This document shows, in pieces, positions 32,885 to 39,835 of a DNA stretch of 39,835 nucleotides. This DNA comes from Halobacillus aidingensis. GTDB lineage: Bacteria; Bacillota; Bacilli; Bacillales; Halobacillaceae. How positions within the stretch are numbered: position 1 is the stretch's first letter; each line of letters starts with the position of its first letter. The stretch is from positions 1-39,835 of the forward strand of contig NZ_FNIZ01000031.1 of the NCBI RefSeq assembly GCF_900104185.1. The letters run 5' to 3'. The notes below the pieces were generated by a model. That model saw only the letters and a program-made list of their open reading frames with translations, had not been told where the DNA came from and did no database searches. A program made the position numbers and the translations under genes.

Positions 32885-34142
32885 AATATTCTTGTCCGCT
32901 TTGATCTTCTAAAAGGATCGCTTCTACAGCATCTCCTTTTTTAAATCCTCTCGTTCCTCCGGGAAGCACAAGAAAGGCGTCTGTTCCAGCCAGGGATGTA
33001 ACGACATTCGACTTGTCCATCCCCGCTGGAGAGACCATCACTTTCCCTTCCTCGTAGTGAATCTTCCCACGCACGAAACGGGTGAAAGGATTCGGCTTGG
33101 GGAAGTCTTCTCCGAGTGTTGCTTTGATACGTGTATGGAAAGGCTTGGGGTTTCCAAGCAACTTTTGAATGATTGGATAGGTGAATAGTTCAAAACCGAC
33201 ATAACAAGCGGACGGATTGCCGCTTAATCCATAAAGCAGCTGGCCATCAAGCTCAGCGACGGTCGTCACACTACCCGGGCGCATCGCCACTTTATTGAAA
33301 AGCACCTGAGCCCCTAGTTTTTCATAAATGTCCGGCATGAGGTCATAATCACCGACAGATACGCCTCCTGTCGTAATCAAAAGATCATAATCGTTTAGAG
33401 AACGGGAAACCGCACGAAAACAAGCGTCAAAGTCATCCACCAGTTTCCCTAAAAAGTGACCCTCCGCTCCTGCGCGTTCGATTTGGGATAAAATCATGGG
33501 AGCATTGGAGTTGCGGATCTTCCCTGGCTGAAGGGGTTCATCTACGTCAAGCAGCTCTGTTCCCGTTGCAAAAACGCCGATTTTCGGCTTTCGATAAACC
33601 TTCACCTCTGGATACCCGAATGTAGCGAGGAGTGCTTTGACACCAGGATTGATACGCGTGCCTGCCTCGACGAGCACTGTCCCCTCTTCTGTCTCCGATC
33701 CTTTACCGATAATATTCTGGTCCTGATCCATCGATCGCTTTAATGTCATGTAAGAGACGCCTTGTTCTTCATAGGTTTGGCAGATTTCAAACATTGCGAC
33801 ACAATCCGCACCCTCAGGAATCTCTGCCCCTGTCATGATACGGACGGCTTCCCCTTTTTCTACCGGTTTACTTGCGAGCTGGCCGGCACCAATGGTTTCC
33901 GTTACACGGAAGCCGCCTGGATTTTCTCTCGATAAATCCTTCGTATCTTCTGAGCGTAAAGCAAATCCGTCGTAAGGGGATTTGTTGAAAGGAGGAACAG
34001 GATGCGTAGCAAGTAAGTCTTCAGCTAACCTGCGTCCATCACTTTTCTTAAGAGGAACGGCTTCGGACCTTCCTTCTTTATTATAGTTCATAACCCTGTC
34101 GACAGCTTGTGGTACAGGGAGTGGGTTTCTATGTAAGTTCAT
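32871..34142 (-). CDS. moeA: Molybdopterin molybdotransferase MoeA
   Basis: 423 residues. The N-terminal MoeA domain has [20 protein letters not shown]. The central MoCF-type domain has [23 protein letters not shown] and [14 protein letters not shown], and the C-terminal beta domain begins near 340. It inserts molybdate into adenylated molybdopterin. The ATG at 34142 follows AAGGAAGG. Its 3' end overlaps moaA by 14 bp, so the two form an operon. The remaining cofactor genes (moaB/C/D/E, mobA) are not in this window. Confidence 0.95.
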   Translation of the reverse strand: MNLHRNPLPVPQAVDRVMNYNKEGRSEAVPLKKSDGRRLAEDLLATHPVPPFNKSPYDGFALRSEDTKDLSRENPGGFRVTETIGAGQLASKPVEKGEAVRIMTGAEIPEGADCVAMFEICQTYEEQGVSYMTLKRSMDQDQNIIGKGSETEEGTVLVEAGTRINPGVKALLATFGYPEVKVYRKPKIGVFATGTELLDVDEPLQPGKIRNSNAPMILSQIERAGAEGHFLGKLVDDFDACFRAVSRSLNDYDLLITTGGVSVGDYDLMPDIYEKLGAQVLFNKVAMRPGSVTTVAELDGQLLYGLSGNPSACYVGFELFTYPIIQKLLGNPKPFHTRIKATLGEDFPKPNPFTRFVRGKIHYEEGKVMVSPAGMDKSNVVTSLAGTDAFLVLPGGTRGFKKGDAVEAILLEDQSGQEYFEEG

Positions 34143-34335
34143 CTTCGATCCTTCCTTTTCTAACGTCTTCCTTTGAACATATAGGAATATTCGTATTTTT
34201 TCAAAGATTGTATGTATGATTTACTTCTTTTCCCTAATGGTTTGGTAAATAAACACTCATCTTGTAAATCGCTGGAAGGTTTTCGTTATGATATCAGGGT
34301 TTTCAGTGTTTTATCAGTATCTGACAAATAATATT

Positions 34336-34363
34336 AAAAGCCCGAAGCAACGGCTCCGGGCTG
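34336..34363 (-). terminator. Terminator of the 42-residue basic protein gene
   Basis: On the minus strand AGCCCGGAGC, loop, GCTTCGGGCTTTT, just after the stop at 34372. The rest of 34143-34371 shows no gene; it must hold the moeA promoter, which I could not place. Confidence 0.75.
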
Positions 34364-34371
34364 AGTCTTAG

Positions 34372-34500
34372 TTAAATGGGATCGTACACATTGACGACGT
34401 GGTTGATCGCTGTCTCATCCTGCTTTTTCCCACGTCTTTCTTCTTTACGCGCATGCTTTTTCTCACTACTCTTCGTTATTTTCTTATTCCCTGATGCCAT
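34372..34500 (-). CDS. Small, highly basic protein
   Basis: 42 residues: MASGNKKITKSSEKKHARKE, then ERRGKKQDETAINHVVNVYD and PI. A Lys/Arg-rich first two thirds and a short hydrophobic tail suggest a nucleic-acid or membrane-surface association, but nothing more can be said. GGGAG lies 9 nt before ATG 34500; an in-frame ATG 6 bp upstream is too close. A terminator follows directly. Not recognised. Confidence 0.6.
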   Translation of the reverse strand: MASGNKKITKSSEKKHARKEERRGKKQDETAINHVVNVYDPI

Positions 34501-34554
34501 GTTCATTCACTCCCCTCCTTCCTATTGTTCCAAGGAAGAAAGGATTTTATGACA

Positions 34555-34582
34555 AAACCTCTGCCTGACAGGCAGAGGTTTC
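34555..34582 (-). terminator. Terminator of the first YrzI-like gene
   Basis: AAACCTCTGCCTG and CAGGCAGAGGTTT with a 1-nt loop region, followed on the minus strand by TTTTG. It begins 7 bp after the stop at 34589. Confidence 0.75.
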
Positions 34583-34588
34583 AATGGT

Positions 34589-34723
34589 TTATATCCGTGT
34601 GTATTTGCTTTTCACATCATTGATTTTCTGTTCGATCTGCTGGCTGCGTCGTTTTGATTTTTCGACAGAGGCGGCATTCGCACGTTCAATAATGATGGTA
34701 AAAAGAATCATATGGATTCTCAT
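34589..34723 (-). CDS. YrzI-family small protein
   Basis: 44 residues: MRIHMILFTIIIERANAASV, then EKSKRRSQQIEQKINDVKSK and YTRI. A hydrophobic N-terminal strand (ILFTIIIER) followed by a charged helix is the pattern of the Bacillaceae YrzI small proteins, of unknown function. AGGAGG stands 8 nt before the ATG and a terminator follows. A second YrzI-like gene lies 120 bp upstream on the same strand, so this is a local duplication. Confidence 0.65.
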   Translation of the reverse strand: MRIHMILFTIIIERANAASVEKSKRRSQQIEQKINDVKSKYTRI

Positions 34724-34749
34724 GTTTTTTCCTCCTCTTTGTACTGAGG

Positions 34750-34812
34750 CTAAGCGGTATCCTTCTCAACATTCAACCAGTTCATAAAAGCCATTCTCAG
34801 CAATTCTCCCAT
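34750..34812 (-). CDS. Possible 20-residue peptide between the two YrzI-like genes
   Basis: MGELLRMAFMNWLNVEKDTA, with AAGGAG exactly 9 nt before ATG 34812; two further in-frame ATGs lie between. An amphipathic helix is likely. It shares direction with both neighbours and could be part of one transcript. Support is only the ribosome binding site and the context. Confidence 0.35.
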   Translation of the reverse strand: MGELLRMAFMNWLNVEKDTA

Positions 34813-34841
34813 TGTCATCATCTCCTTAATATTTGTAGGTG

Positions 34842-34979
34842 TTACATGTAACGGCTGAATGCAGATTTCCGATCAAGCCACTGGTCTTTCGCCGTCGGTC
34901 GGTACCCGGGTAACGGCTGACAACTTTTCTGCTTGTTTTTTGCGACGGTAATCGTAAAAATGAAAAATTGAATCGTCAT
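34842..34979 (-). CDS. YrzI-like small protein
   Basis: 45 residues: MTIQFFIFTITVAKNKQKSC, then QPLPGYRPTAKDQWLDRKSA and FSRYM. The N-terminal hydrophobic strand followed by a basic turn is shared with the YrzI family and the neighbouring gene. The second half, Pro/Tyr/Trp-containing, is different. GAGGTG stands 8 nt before the ATG. An 8-bp inverted repeat about 40 bp upstream may be its operator. Confidence 0.6.
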   Translation of the reverse strand: MTIQFFIFTITVAKNKQKSCQPLPGYRPTAKDQWLDRKSAFSRYM

Positions 34980-35017
34980 GAAAATCACCTCATTTCAAAG
35001 TGTAATATTTATATCTA

Positions 35018-35035
35018 AAGAGTAAAATTACTCTT
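35018..35035. promoter_or_regulatory. Perfect inverted repeat, possible operator
   Basis: AAGAGTAA-AA-TTACTCTT: 8-bp arms with a 2-bp centre, about 40 bp upstream of the YrzI-like gene and beside TATAAA. The form suggests a dimeric repressor site. No matching regulator is nearby. Confidence 0.4.
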
Positions 35036-35048
35036 AGATAGCATAAGA

Positions 35049-35077
35049 AAAAGCCGCAGGGCATACTGCGGCTTTCG
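35049..35077 (-). terminator. Terminator, second of a tandem pair
   Basis: On the minus strand AAAGCCGCAG, loop, CTGCGGCTTTTTC. Confidence 0.75.
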
Positions 35078-35095
35078 AAGAAATCTCTCCACTAA

Positions 35096-35134
35096 AAAAG
35101 CCACAGGAATACAATATGCATCTCCTGCGGCTGA
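35096..35134 (-). terminator. Terminator, first of a tandem pair
   Basis: On the minus strand AGCCGCAGGA, 15-nt loop, TCCTGTGGCTTTTTT. Two consecutive terminators imply a short, well-expressed minus-strand transcript starting in 35140-35330. Confidence 0.75.
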
Positions 35135-35167
35135 TATGAGTGCTTTTTTATAAAATAGTCGTAGATC

Positions 35168-35236
35168 TCAGATACGGATCTCCGCGCAGGTCGATGGTAT
35201 GAAATTGTTTTGGTTTTGTGTCATCCAGTTTTTCAT
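35168..35236 (-). CDS. Possible 22-residue peptide upstream of tandem terminators
   Basis: MKNWMTQNQNNFIPSTCAEI then RI, with GAGGTC about 9 nt before the ATG. It may be a real micro-gene or a by-product of a small RNA, since the transcript is bounded by two terminators. The remaining bases of 34980-35406 show no other gene. Confidence 0.3.
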   Translation of the reverse strand: MKNWMTQNQNNFIPSTCAEIRI

Positions 35237-35406
35237 GTTTTCCGACCTCGCTTTCTGAGAAATTTTCCTTACACTGGAAATTATATAGGACGTTTTACGG
35301 AAAGTAAAGCCTATTCCCAAAATATTCTTGACTTTTTTAGAAGGGCAGAAAAATTCCTGCCCATAACGCCCCTGCTCTGATTCAATGTATAAAGGGCCAG
35401 AGGAAG

Positions 35407-35940
35407 TTATGCCAACTCATCATCATCTTGCAAAAATTTTTCGATTTTCAAATCCAATTCATGCAATCGCTTCAATGCTTCGCTTTTGTCCATTTGTTTG
35501 TAATGATGCAACCCCATCGGCTGCTCATCCTTTTCATCGGCTTTCGCTACAACATGTTGAAGCGGCGTTCTTTTTTCTTCAAGACCAAACGGCAGGTAGC
35601 TGTCCGTGTGGAGAAGAACAGCCACAGATACTTCCTTCGCGACGAGACGGTCTTCGCCGAGACGGATCAGTAGCTTATGGGCCCGTTCCGCGCCCTTGAT
35701 CGCATGGATATCGGACTTCCGGTATTCATCATAATCCCATTTCCCATCCCGGTACCACTCATAATGCCCCATGTCATGGAGCAAAGCTGATTTCGTAGCA
35801 AGGTCAGGGTCCACTCCCTTTTTCAATGCCATATCAAATGCGTATCCTGCAACGGTGACCGCGTGGTTGATTCCTGAGCGCTGCAAGTACTTTTGTGTAA
35901 TGCGATGTTTGAACACATCGACGAGTGTCACTCTTTTCAT
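35407..35940 (-). CDS. HD-domain phosphohydrolase
   Basis: 177 residues. The metal-binding HD pattern is complete: His26 (GINHAVTVAGYA), His55-Asp56 (LLHDMGHYEW) and Asp135 (VVAKADEKDE). Such single-domain HD proteins hydrolyse phosphate esters, often of nucleotides. The substrate here is unknown. GGAGG stands 7 nt before the ATG. It is divergent from the dehydrogenase gene, with about 200 bp between. Cytoplasmic. Confidence 0.88.
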   Translation of the reverse strand: MKRVTLVDVFKHRITQKYLQRSGINHAVTVAGYAFDMALKKGVDPDLATKSALLHDMGHYEWYRDGKWDYDEYRKSDIHAIKGAERAHKLLIRLGEDRLVAKEVSVAVLLHTDSYLPFGLEEKRTPLQHVVAKADEKDEQPMGLHHYKQMDKSEALKRLHELDLKIEKFLQDDDELA

Positions 35941-36142
35941 ACGATCACCTCCGATTTTTTAAAAAAGATCATATCATGATTACCCACTTAGAACAAGATT
36001 CCACTCGTTGATTCGCAGCTTTCGGAGAGCTTGGAGTGGAAAGTATCTTTTCAGACGACGTTTAATACAGTCATTGATTTCACATTCCTATGGAAGTTTA
36101 CCCTATAATAGAAAAAGGAAACGATTCCGGGGAGGGATAAAC

Positions 36143-36868
36143 ATGACAAAAAAGAACGAAACGGTACTCATCACAGGCGTTGCTCAGGGCATTGGGCGTG
36201 GATTAGCTATAGCTTATGCGGAGAGAGGATACCGGGTGATTGGCTGTGATGTGAATGAAGAAAAAGGTCGGGAAACGATAAAAGAAGTGGATGGTGTACT
36301 CGTGCGTTGTGATGTAAGTGATCCAGAAGAGGTCGAAATTCTTTTCCAAAAAATAAAAGAGCCTTTTTCCATTTTGATCAACAACGCCGGCGTTAGTGAA
36401 TTCAAATCGATATTCGAATTGGACGTGAATGAATGGGACCATGTGCTGAATACAAACCTGCGCAGCTGTTTCCTTTTTTCAAAATATGCAGCTGAAAGAT
36501 GGAAAAAGGATAAGATTCCTGGACGAATTGTGAATATGGCATCTACGAGGGCGTTCATGTCTGAGCCTGACTCGGAAGCTTATGCGGCAAGTAAAGGAGG
36601 CCTTTTCGCGCTTACCCATGCAATGGCCGCTTCTTTATCTCCCTACAACATCCGGGTGAACAGCATCAGTCCGGGTTGGATTCATACAGGCGATCCTCAT
36701 GAATTGAGAGATGTCGATCATGACCAGCACTTATCCAATCGTGTAGGTACGGTCGATGATATTGCAAAAGCTTGTTTTTATTTGACGGATGAGGCGAATG
36801 ATTTTGTGAATGGAGAAAACGTGACCGTTGATGGCGGAATGACTCGAAAAATGATTTATGAACATTGA
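36143..36868 (+). CDS. Short-chain dehydrogenase/reductase (SDR)
   Basis: 241 residues, classical SDR. The cofactor motif is TGVAQGIG (11-18); Asp37 at the end of strand 2 (VIGCDVNEE) points to NAD(H); the NNAG motif is at 80-83, and the catalytic set is Asn105, Ser134, Tyr147 and Lys151 (YAASK). The frame opens to 36008, but ATG 36143 follows GGGAGGG and gives the normal N-terminus. A TATAAT at 36104-36109 could be its -10, without a good -35. Substrate unknown. Confidence 0.9.
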   Translation: MTKKNETVLITGVAQGIGRGLAIAYAERGYRVIGCDVNEEKGRETIKEVDGVLVRCDVSDPEEVEILFQKIKEPFSILINNAGVSEFKSIFELDVNEWDHVLNTNLRSCFLFSKYAAERWKKDKIPGRIVNMASTRAFMSEPDSEAYAASKGGLFALTHAMAASLSPYNIRVNSISPGWIHTGDPHELRDVDHDQHLSNRVGTVDDIAKACFYLTDEANDFVNGENVTVDGGMTRKMIYEH

Positions 36869-36941
36869 TGATGGCAAAATGTTTAGTATAAGTTTTGTAG
36901 GGGTAGTGATATAGCAACAAAACATTACGGAGGTGACGACA

Positions 36942-37274
36942 GTGAATGAGCTGTCTTCTTACCAAATCACATTGAATCGCCCGTTAAAAACAAACCAGAT
37001 TATGAAAGTGTACAAAACGATTTCGAAAAATGGGTGTGACTTATACTTACATCAAAATCAGCTGATTGCTGATGCTGGGCACCTTCCGAAATTATTATCA
37101 TTTTTTCTATTCATGGATAAGGAAGAGTCATTCGTCATGATCATCGACGGCGAGTGTGTCGATGATGTTTACAACGAAATCGAAGACGAATGGGAGGATC
37201 ATATTGCGGAGAGTACGTGCCGCAGAAAATACAATGATGCGATGGTTGAAAACGAAACTTCTATCTTAGTATAA
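36942..37274 (+). CDS. Degenerate HPr-like protein
   Basis: 110 residues from GTG 36942, with GGAGG 8 nt upstream; the earlier GTG overlaps the binding site. Residues about 6-85 align by eye, nearly gap-free, with HPr: YQITLNRPLKTNQIMKVYKT against HPr's first strand and helix, and a final FVMIIDGECVDDVYNEIED against EITISASGADENDALNALEE. The phosphorylated His15 region (GIHARP) is replaced by PLKTNQ and the Ser46 region by HLPKLL, so it cannot act as a normal phosphocarrier. An acidic extension to residue 110 follows. Possible regulatory role; homology is by eye only. Confidence 0.55.
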   Translation: MNELSSYQITLNRPLKTNQIMKVYKTISKNGCDLYLHQNQLIADAGHLPKLLSFFLFMDKEESFVMIIDGECVDDVYNEIEDEWEDHIAESTCRRKYNDAMVENETSILV

Positions 37275-37412
37275 CGTTTGTACAATTATCTTAATAACCG
37301 TTGTACGATGGAAATGTCGAATGATCGTGCACCTTCTTCCGAGCGAAGGAGTGATCATCTTTGATTTTACGACTATCCAGAGACTCCTTCGCATCCCTTT
37401 TATACATAAGAC

Positions 37413-37445
37413 GAAACCCGCTCCTTTTACAAGGAAGCGGGTTTC
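37413..37445. terminator. Convergent terminator
   Basis: GAAACCCGCTCCTT, loop, AAGGAAGCGGGTTTC with one bulge and a T-rich plus-strand tail. The stop codon of the MFS gene lies in its loop. A weaker hairpin at about 37321-37360 may end the HPr-like gene. Confidence 0.7.
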
Positions 37446-38812
37446 TTTTGGGCATACGTGTGTTCTTTTTTGTAAAAATTCATCCGGAACTGCAGAAATC
37501 CTAAAAGGATGATAAGAGAAAACGCCAAGAATATGTTGCTGTAAACCGCCGTCGTGCCTTCAAACCCTAGCCAGTTGAACGGCTGGTTAGGGTTGAATAC
37601 GTCGAGCGCTTTTCCAATCAAAGCGCCACTTAGAGCACCGGATACGAAGTTGAGCAGGTTGAACACTCCCATTCCAACTCCTGTTTCATTTTTGTGTAAA
37701 ATGTTCGCCAGGATGTCAGCAGACGATGCCTGCACGAGTGGAAAGCTCATGTAAGCAATGATGATCGCTGCACTTACGATATACGGATGTGCGCCGACAA
37801 GTGTAGACAAAACGACAAATCCGGTCCCTAGTAAGCCCAGGGCCATATAAAGAACGAACGTGTTCCCTTTTGAATCGACGAGATTCCCACCTTTTTGTCC
37901 CATCAAAGCTGCACTCAATGCCCCTGGAAAAAGGACGAGACCGATCATCATCGTTCCAAGTCCATAAGCATCACGGAACATGATCGGCAGCATGAACATC
38001 ATGCCGAACAAACACACGACACCGAGAAAACTTGTAATGATGGTGGCTCTGTACTGATTGCTTTTGAATAGATGAGCAGGTATAAATGGTTCGTCGATCG
38101 CCTTCATCCGCCATAAATTCAAAACAAAGAACAGAACCGTAAACAGGAACAGCCAAGTGATCCCGAGGGTAATCCCAAGCATAAGCGTAGAAATCACTCC
38201 GGCGATTAAAGCAGCACCGACATAATCGATGTACCCTTTTTTCGACTCTTCTTGAGGCAGGTTTTTACGCAAGAATGGCAAAGTAATAATAATCATCGCA
38301 GACGTTAAGAACAAATACCGCCAATCAAGAAAACCTGCAATAAATCCACCGGCAATCGGGCCCACACCTGAGGCGAAAGCCATGACAGATGAGACGATTC
38401 CCAGCACTTTCCCACGCTCATTCGGAAAATAACGAATCGGCGCCAAGAATACGAGCGCCGGAATCATTGCCCCGCCTACCGCCTGGATCACTCTTGCCAG
38501 CAGGACCATCCCATAGTTTTGAGCAAAAAAGCCGAACAAAGAGCCGGCACAAAAAATGCTGAGTCCAAACGTAATCAATGTTCGATATGGATAGTAATCG
38601 GCCAGTTTTCCGTAAGTGAGAGCCCCGACGGCATAGACCATAATATATCCTGTCATGACCCAGCTGACTTCCGATGGCATCAGTTGATACGTTTTTGCTA
38701 TATCGGGAACAGCGATGTTGAACATCGTTCCATTCATCACTGACATCATCATAACCGCGCAAAGGGAGATCAATAATCCCTTTGGGTTACGTACTTGTTG
38801 TTCTTCTTTCAT
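37427..38812 (-). CDS. MFS drug/proton antiporter, DHA2 family (14 helices)
   Basis: 461 residues, almost entirely membrane helices. Motif A-like GKLADYYPYRTLITFG lies after helix 2, RVIQAVGGAMIPAL in helix 4, and antiporter motif C GVGPIAGGFIAG in helix 5. The pattern is that of DHA2 efflux pumps such as Tet(L)/EmrB-like proteins, which exchange a drug or cation for protons; Tet(L) relatives also move Na+/K+. GGAGGGG precedes the ATG. It is convergent with the HPr-like gene and has a mosaic repeat upstream. Substrate not predictable. Confidence 0.9.
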   Translation of the reverse strand: MKEEQQVRNPKGLLISLCAVMMMSVMNGTMFNIAVPDIAKTYQLMPSEVSWVMTGYIMVYAVGALTYGKLADYYPYRTLITFGLSIFCAGSLFGFFAQNYGMVLLARVIQAVGGAMIPALVFLAPIRYFPNERGKVLGIVSSVMAFASGVGPIAGGFIAGFLDWRYLFLTSAMIIITLPFLRKNLPQEESKKGYIDYVGAALIAGVISTLMLGITLGITWLFLFTVLFFVLNLWRMKAIDEPFIPAHLFKSNQYRATIITSFLGVVCLFGMMFMLPIMFRDAYGLGTMMIGLVLFPGALSAALMGQKGGNLVDSKGNTFVLYMALGLLGTGFVVLSTLVGAHPYIVSAAIIIAYMSFPLVQASSADILANILHKNETGVGMGVFNLLNFVSGALSGALIGKALDVFNPNQPFNWLGFEGTTAVYSNIFLAFSLIILLGFLQFRMNFYKKEHTYAQKKPASL

Positions 38813-38917
38813 GTTTTGATCTCCCCTCCATTATTTCGTTACCCGAAATGATTCTACACGACATCCTTATCAAAAGCAACGGCCAAACCTCACATCTACG
38901 CATTTAGTTTTTTTATC

Positions 38918-39120
38918 ATAAGCTCCCTTTAGTTGATGACTCAGTTTCGAGACTTTTGATGAGCGGATCGGGGATCCTGGGGATGGCTCGCTTTCCGCGG
39001 GAGTGCGTTGAGCCTCCTCGGACTGCCGTCCTGCGGGGTCTCACCAAGCACTCTCTTCCCGCAGGAGTCTCACCATCCCCAGAAGCCCCTTGCTGTAATA
39101 AGAATCTCGAAACAATCTCC
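38918..39120 (+). repeat. Structured repeat arm (copy R4, forward arm)
   Basis: It starts ATAAGCTCCCTTT (as the end of R3), then GACTCAGTTTCGAGA. The outer stem CTGGGGATGG (38977-38986) pairs exactly with CCATCCCCAG (39073-39082). GCGGGA pairs with TCCCGC, TGAG with CTCA and GGAC with GTCC. Open frames on both strands across it are by-products of the palindrome. Confidence 0.85.
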
Positions 39121-39194
39121 AAACAACAGGGATTTTATGTCTCAAATTCCTACAATGACAGGATTTAGGTGTGATTTCACCCGGACTTGGCAGG

Positions 39195-39530
39195 TTACTT
39201 TGAAGCGGATTTCGAGAACCTCATATGTCAAAGGGGCGGAGGGAATCGGTGAGATGGTATCTCGAAACCACTTCTGCCTTTCATGCTTAAGGGAAGTGAA
39301 GAAATATATACTTGTAGGCAGGTATTATCATCGTGATCGCTTTATATAGAGCATTTTATGCCTATCACAAATAAGGATGGAAGCCTCTCCTTCTGAGCGT
39401 AGGGGTTCGTTCATCATATACTTCGAATGGGGTGGTTGGGAAGCTGCGAGACTCCCGCGGGAATGGATTGGCTGGCGAGACCCCGCAGAGCTTTAGCTCG
39501 AGGAGCATTCCTGTAGGGAAACGATTTGAG
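39195..39530 (-). repeat. Structured repeat, mosaic reverse arm of R4
   Basis: 39195-39260 matches the start of the R2 reverse arm (GGATTTCGAGAACCTCATATG, compare about 6044). It then breaks into CTCGAAACCACTTCTG, as in the R3 spacer. From about 39397 the sequence follows the R3 reverse arm (TCGAATGGGGTGGTTGGGAA, GAGC-TTTA-GCTC). After CTCGAGGAG there is a short deletion and the rest decays by about 39530, close to the IS110 element. The piece looks like recombination between the two subtypes. Confidence 0.75.
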
Positions 39531-39566
39531 GAAATATCGAATAGTTTGCGGTGTGCATAAAAAAAG

Positions 39567-39622
39567 CCCCCTTGGTACGATAGAGAGTGTCATGCATGAC
39601 CTCGAATTAAGTACCGAAGGGA
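39567..39622 (+). ncRNA. Candidate IS110 left-end structured region (possible bridge RNA)
   Basis: CCCCCTTGGTAC (39567-39578) pairs with GTACCGAAGGGA (39611-39622) around a 32-nt loop containing the palindrome GTCATGCATGAC. This lies between the repeat and the transposase start. IS110-group elements are known to encode a bridge RNA in the non-coding end upstream of the recombinase. The hairpin is seen; the RNA role is inferred. The exact left boundary of the element is not determinable here. Confidence 0.35.
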
Positions 39623-39632
39623 GACTTCAATT

Positions 39633-39835
39633 ATGGATACTACACAAAATCAAAGAATAATGCAAACCAATGAACACACGATCGCTATAGGGGTGGACGT
39701 GGCGAAACACAAACACGTGGCCCGAGCGGTGGATGATCGTGGGGTTGACCTTGCCAAACGCATGGTTTTCTCCAATTCACTAGAAGGTTTTCAAAAGTTA
39801 CAGAAATGGATTCAGGCTTTAAAAGCGCAAACAGG
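39633..39835 (+). CDS. IS110-family transposase/recombinase, N-terminal part (3' partial)
   Basis: 67 codons up to the window edge: MDTTQNQRIMQTNEHTIAIG, then VDVAKHKHVARAVDDRGVDL and on. The block IGVDVAKHKHVARAVDDRG is the first motif of the RuvC-like DEDD domain of IS110-family recombinases; Asp22 would be the first catalytic acid. AAGGGAG stands about 9 nt before the ATG. The rest of the gene, including the C-terminal serine domain, is outside the window, so intactness cannot be judged. Confidence 0.85.
   Translation, partial: MDTTQNQRIMQTNEHTIAIGVDVAKHKHVARAVDDRGVDLAKRMVFSNSLEGFQKLQKWIQALKAQT

Noticed and set aside
1-39835. tRNA, rRNA, T-box or phage integration genes
   Set aside because: I scanned for CCA-ended cloverleaf sequences, T-box and integrase motifs and saw none; a covariance-model scan would be needed to exclude them fully.

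Overview
The window comes from a spore-forming, Gram-positive bacterium of the Bacillaceae, most likely a pigmented moderate halophile of the Halobacillus / Pontibacillus / Thalassobacillus type. The reasons are AGGAGG-type ribosome binding sites throughout, typical Bacillaceae small proteins (Spo0E-like, FbpB-like, YvrJ, YjcZ, YrzI, DUF2922/DUF1659), a complete Bacillus-type dpp-ykf operon, and C30 (crtM/crtN) carotenoid genes. No rRNA or tRNA gene was seen. The genus is inferred, not proven.

Layout. 1-240: the 3' end of an IS3-family insertion sequence sitting inside a structured repeat. 269-5730: small membrane proteins, an AlkD-type DNA glycosylase, a patatin-like lipase, FbpB-like protein, the aminotransferase PatA, a Spo0E-like phosphatase, signal peptidase I and YvrJ. 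5760-7445: two composite repeat units around the DUF2922/DUF1659 pair. 7520-8390: a tiny membrane peptide and a DoxX protein. 8423-12515: carotenoid operon A on the plus strand (CruF-like hydratase, acyltransferase, glycosyltransferase, CrtP-like oxidase), behind a candidate sigma-B promoter. 12844-22316: the nine-gene dppABCDE-ykfABCD operon on the minus strand, behind a near-perfect CodY box. 22500-23145: small genes and a 21-bp tandem repeat. 23146-26941: carotenoid operon B on the minus strand (two CrtN-type desaturases and CrtM), behind three 11-bp-spaced TGTACA-like sites. 27219-27623: small sporulation-type genes. 27838-34142: a GGDEF-EAL protein, a KtrB/D potassium channel subunit, YwpF, MoaA and MoeA. 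34372-35240: a cluster of very small genes. 35407-38812: an HD hydrolase, a short-chain dehydrogenase, a degenerate HPr-like protein and an MFS transporter. 38918-39530: a mosaic repeat. 39560-39835: the start of an IS110-family element.

How the genes work together. Operon B makes a C30 polyene from farnesyl diphosphate (CrtM, then desaturation). Operon A would hydrate, oxidise, glucosylate and acylate it, giving an acylated glycosyl-apocarotenoate-like pigment. No aldehyde dehydrogenase step is encoded here. The dpp-ykf operon imports di- and oligopeptides, including murein peptides, and recycles them: LD-carboxypeptidase, gamma-D-Glu-diaminoacid endopeptidase, L-Ala-D/L-Glu epimerase and D-aminopeptidase.

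The most unusual feature is a repeat family, with copies at about 95, 5761, 6886 and 38918. Each arm folds into a long hairpin whose four stems show compensatory base changes between copies. Arms occur as inverted pairs inside roughly 0.5-kb units with terminal inverted repeats.
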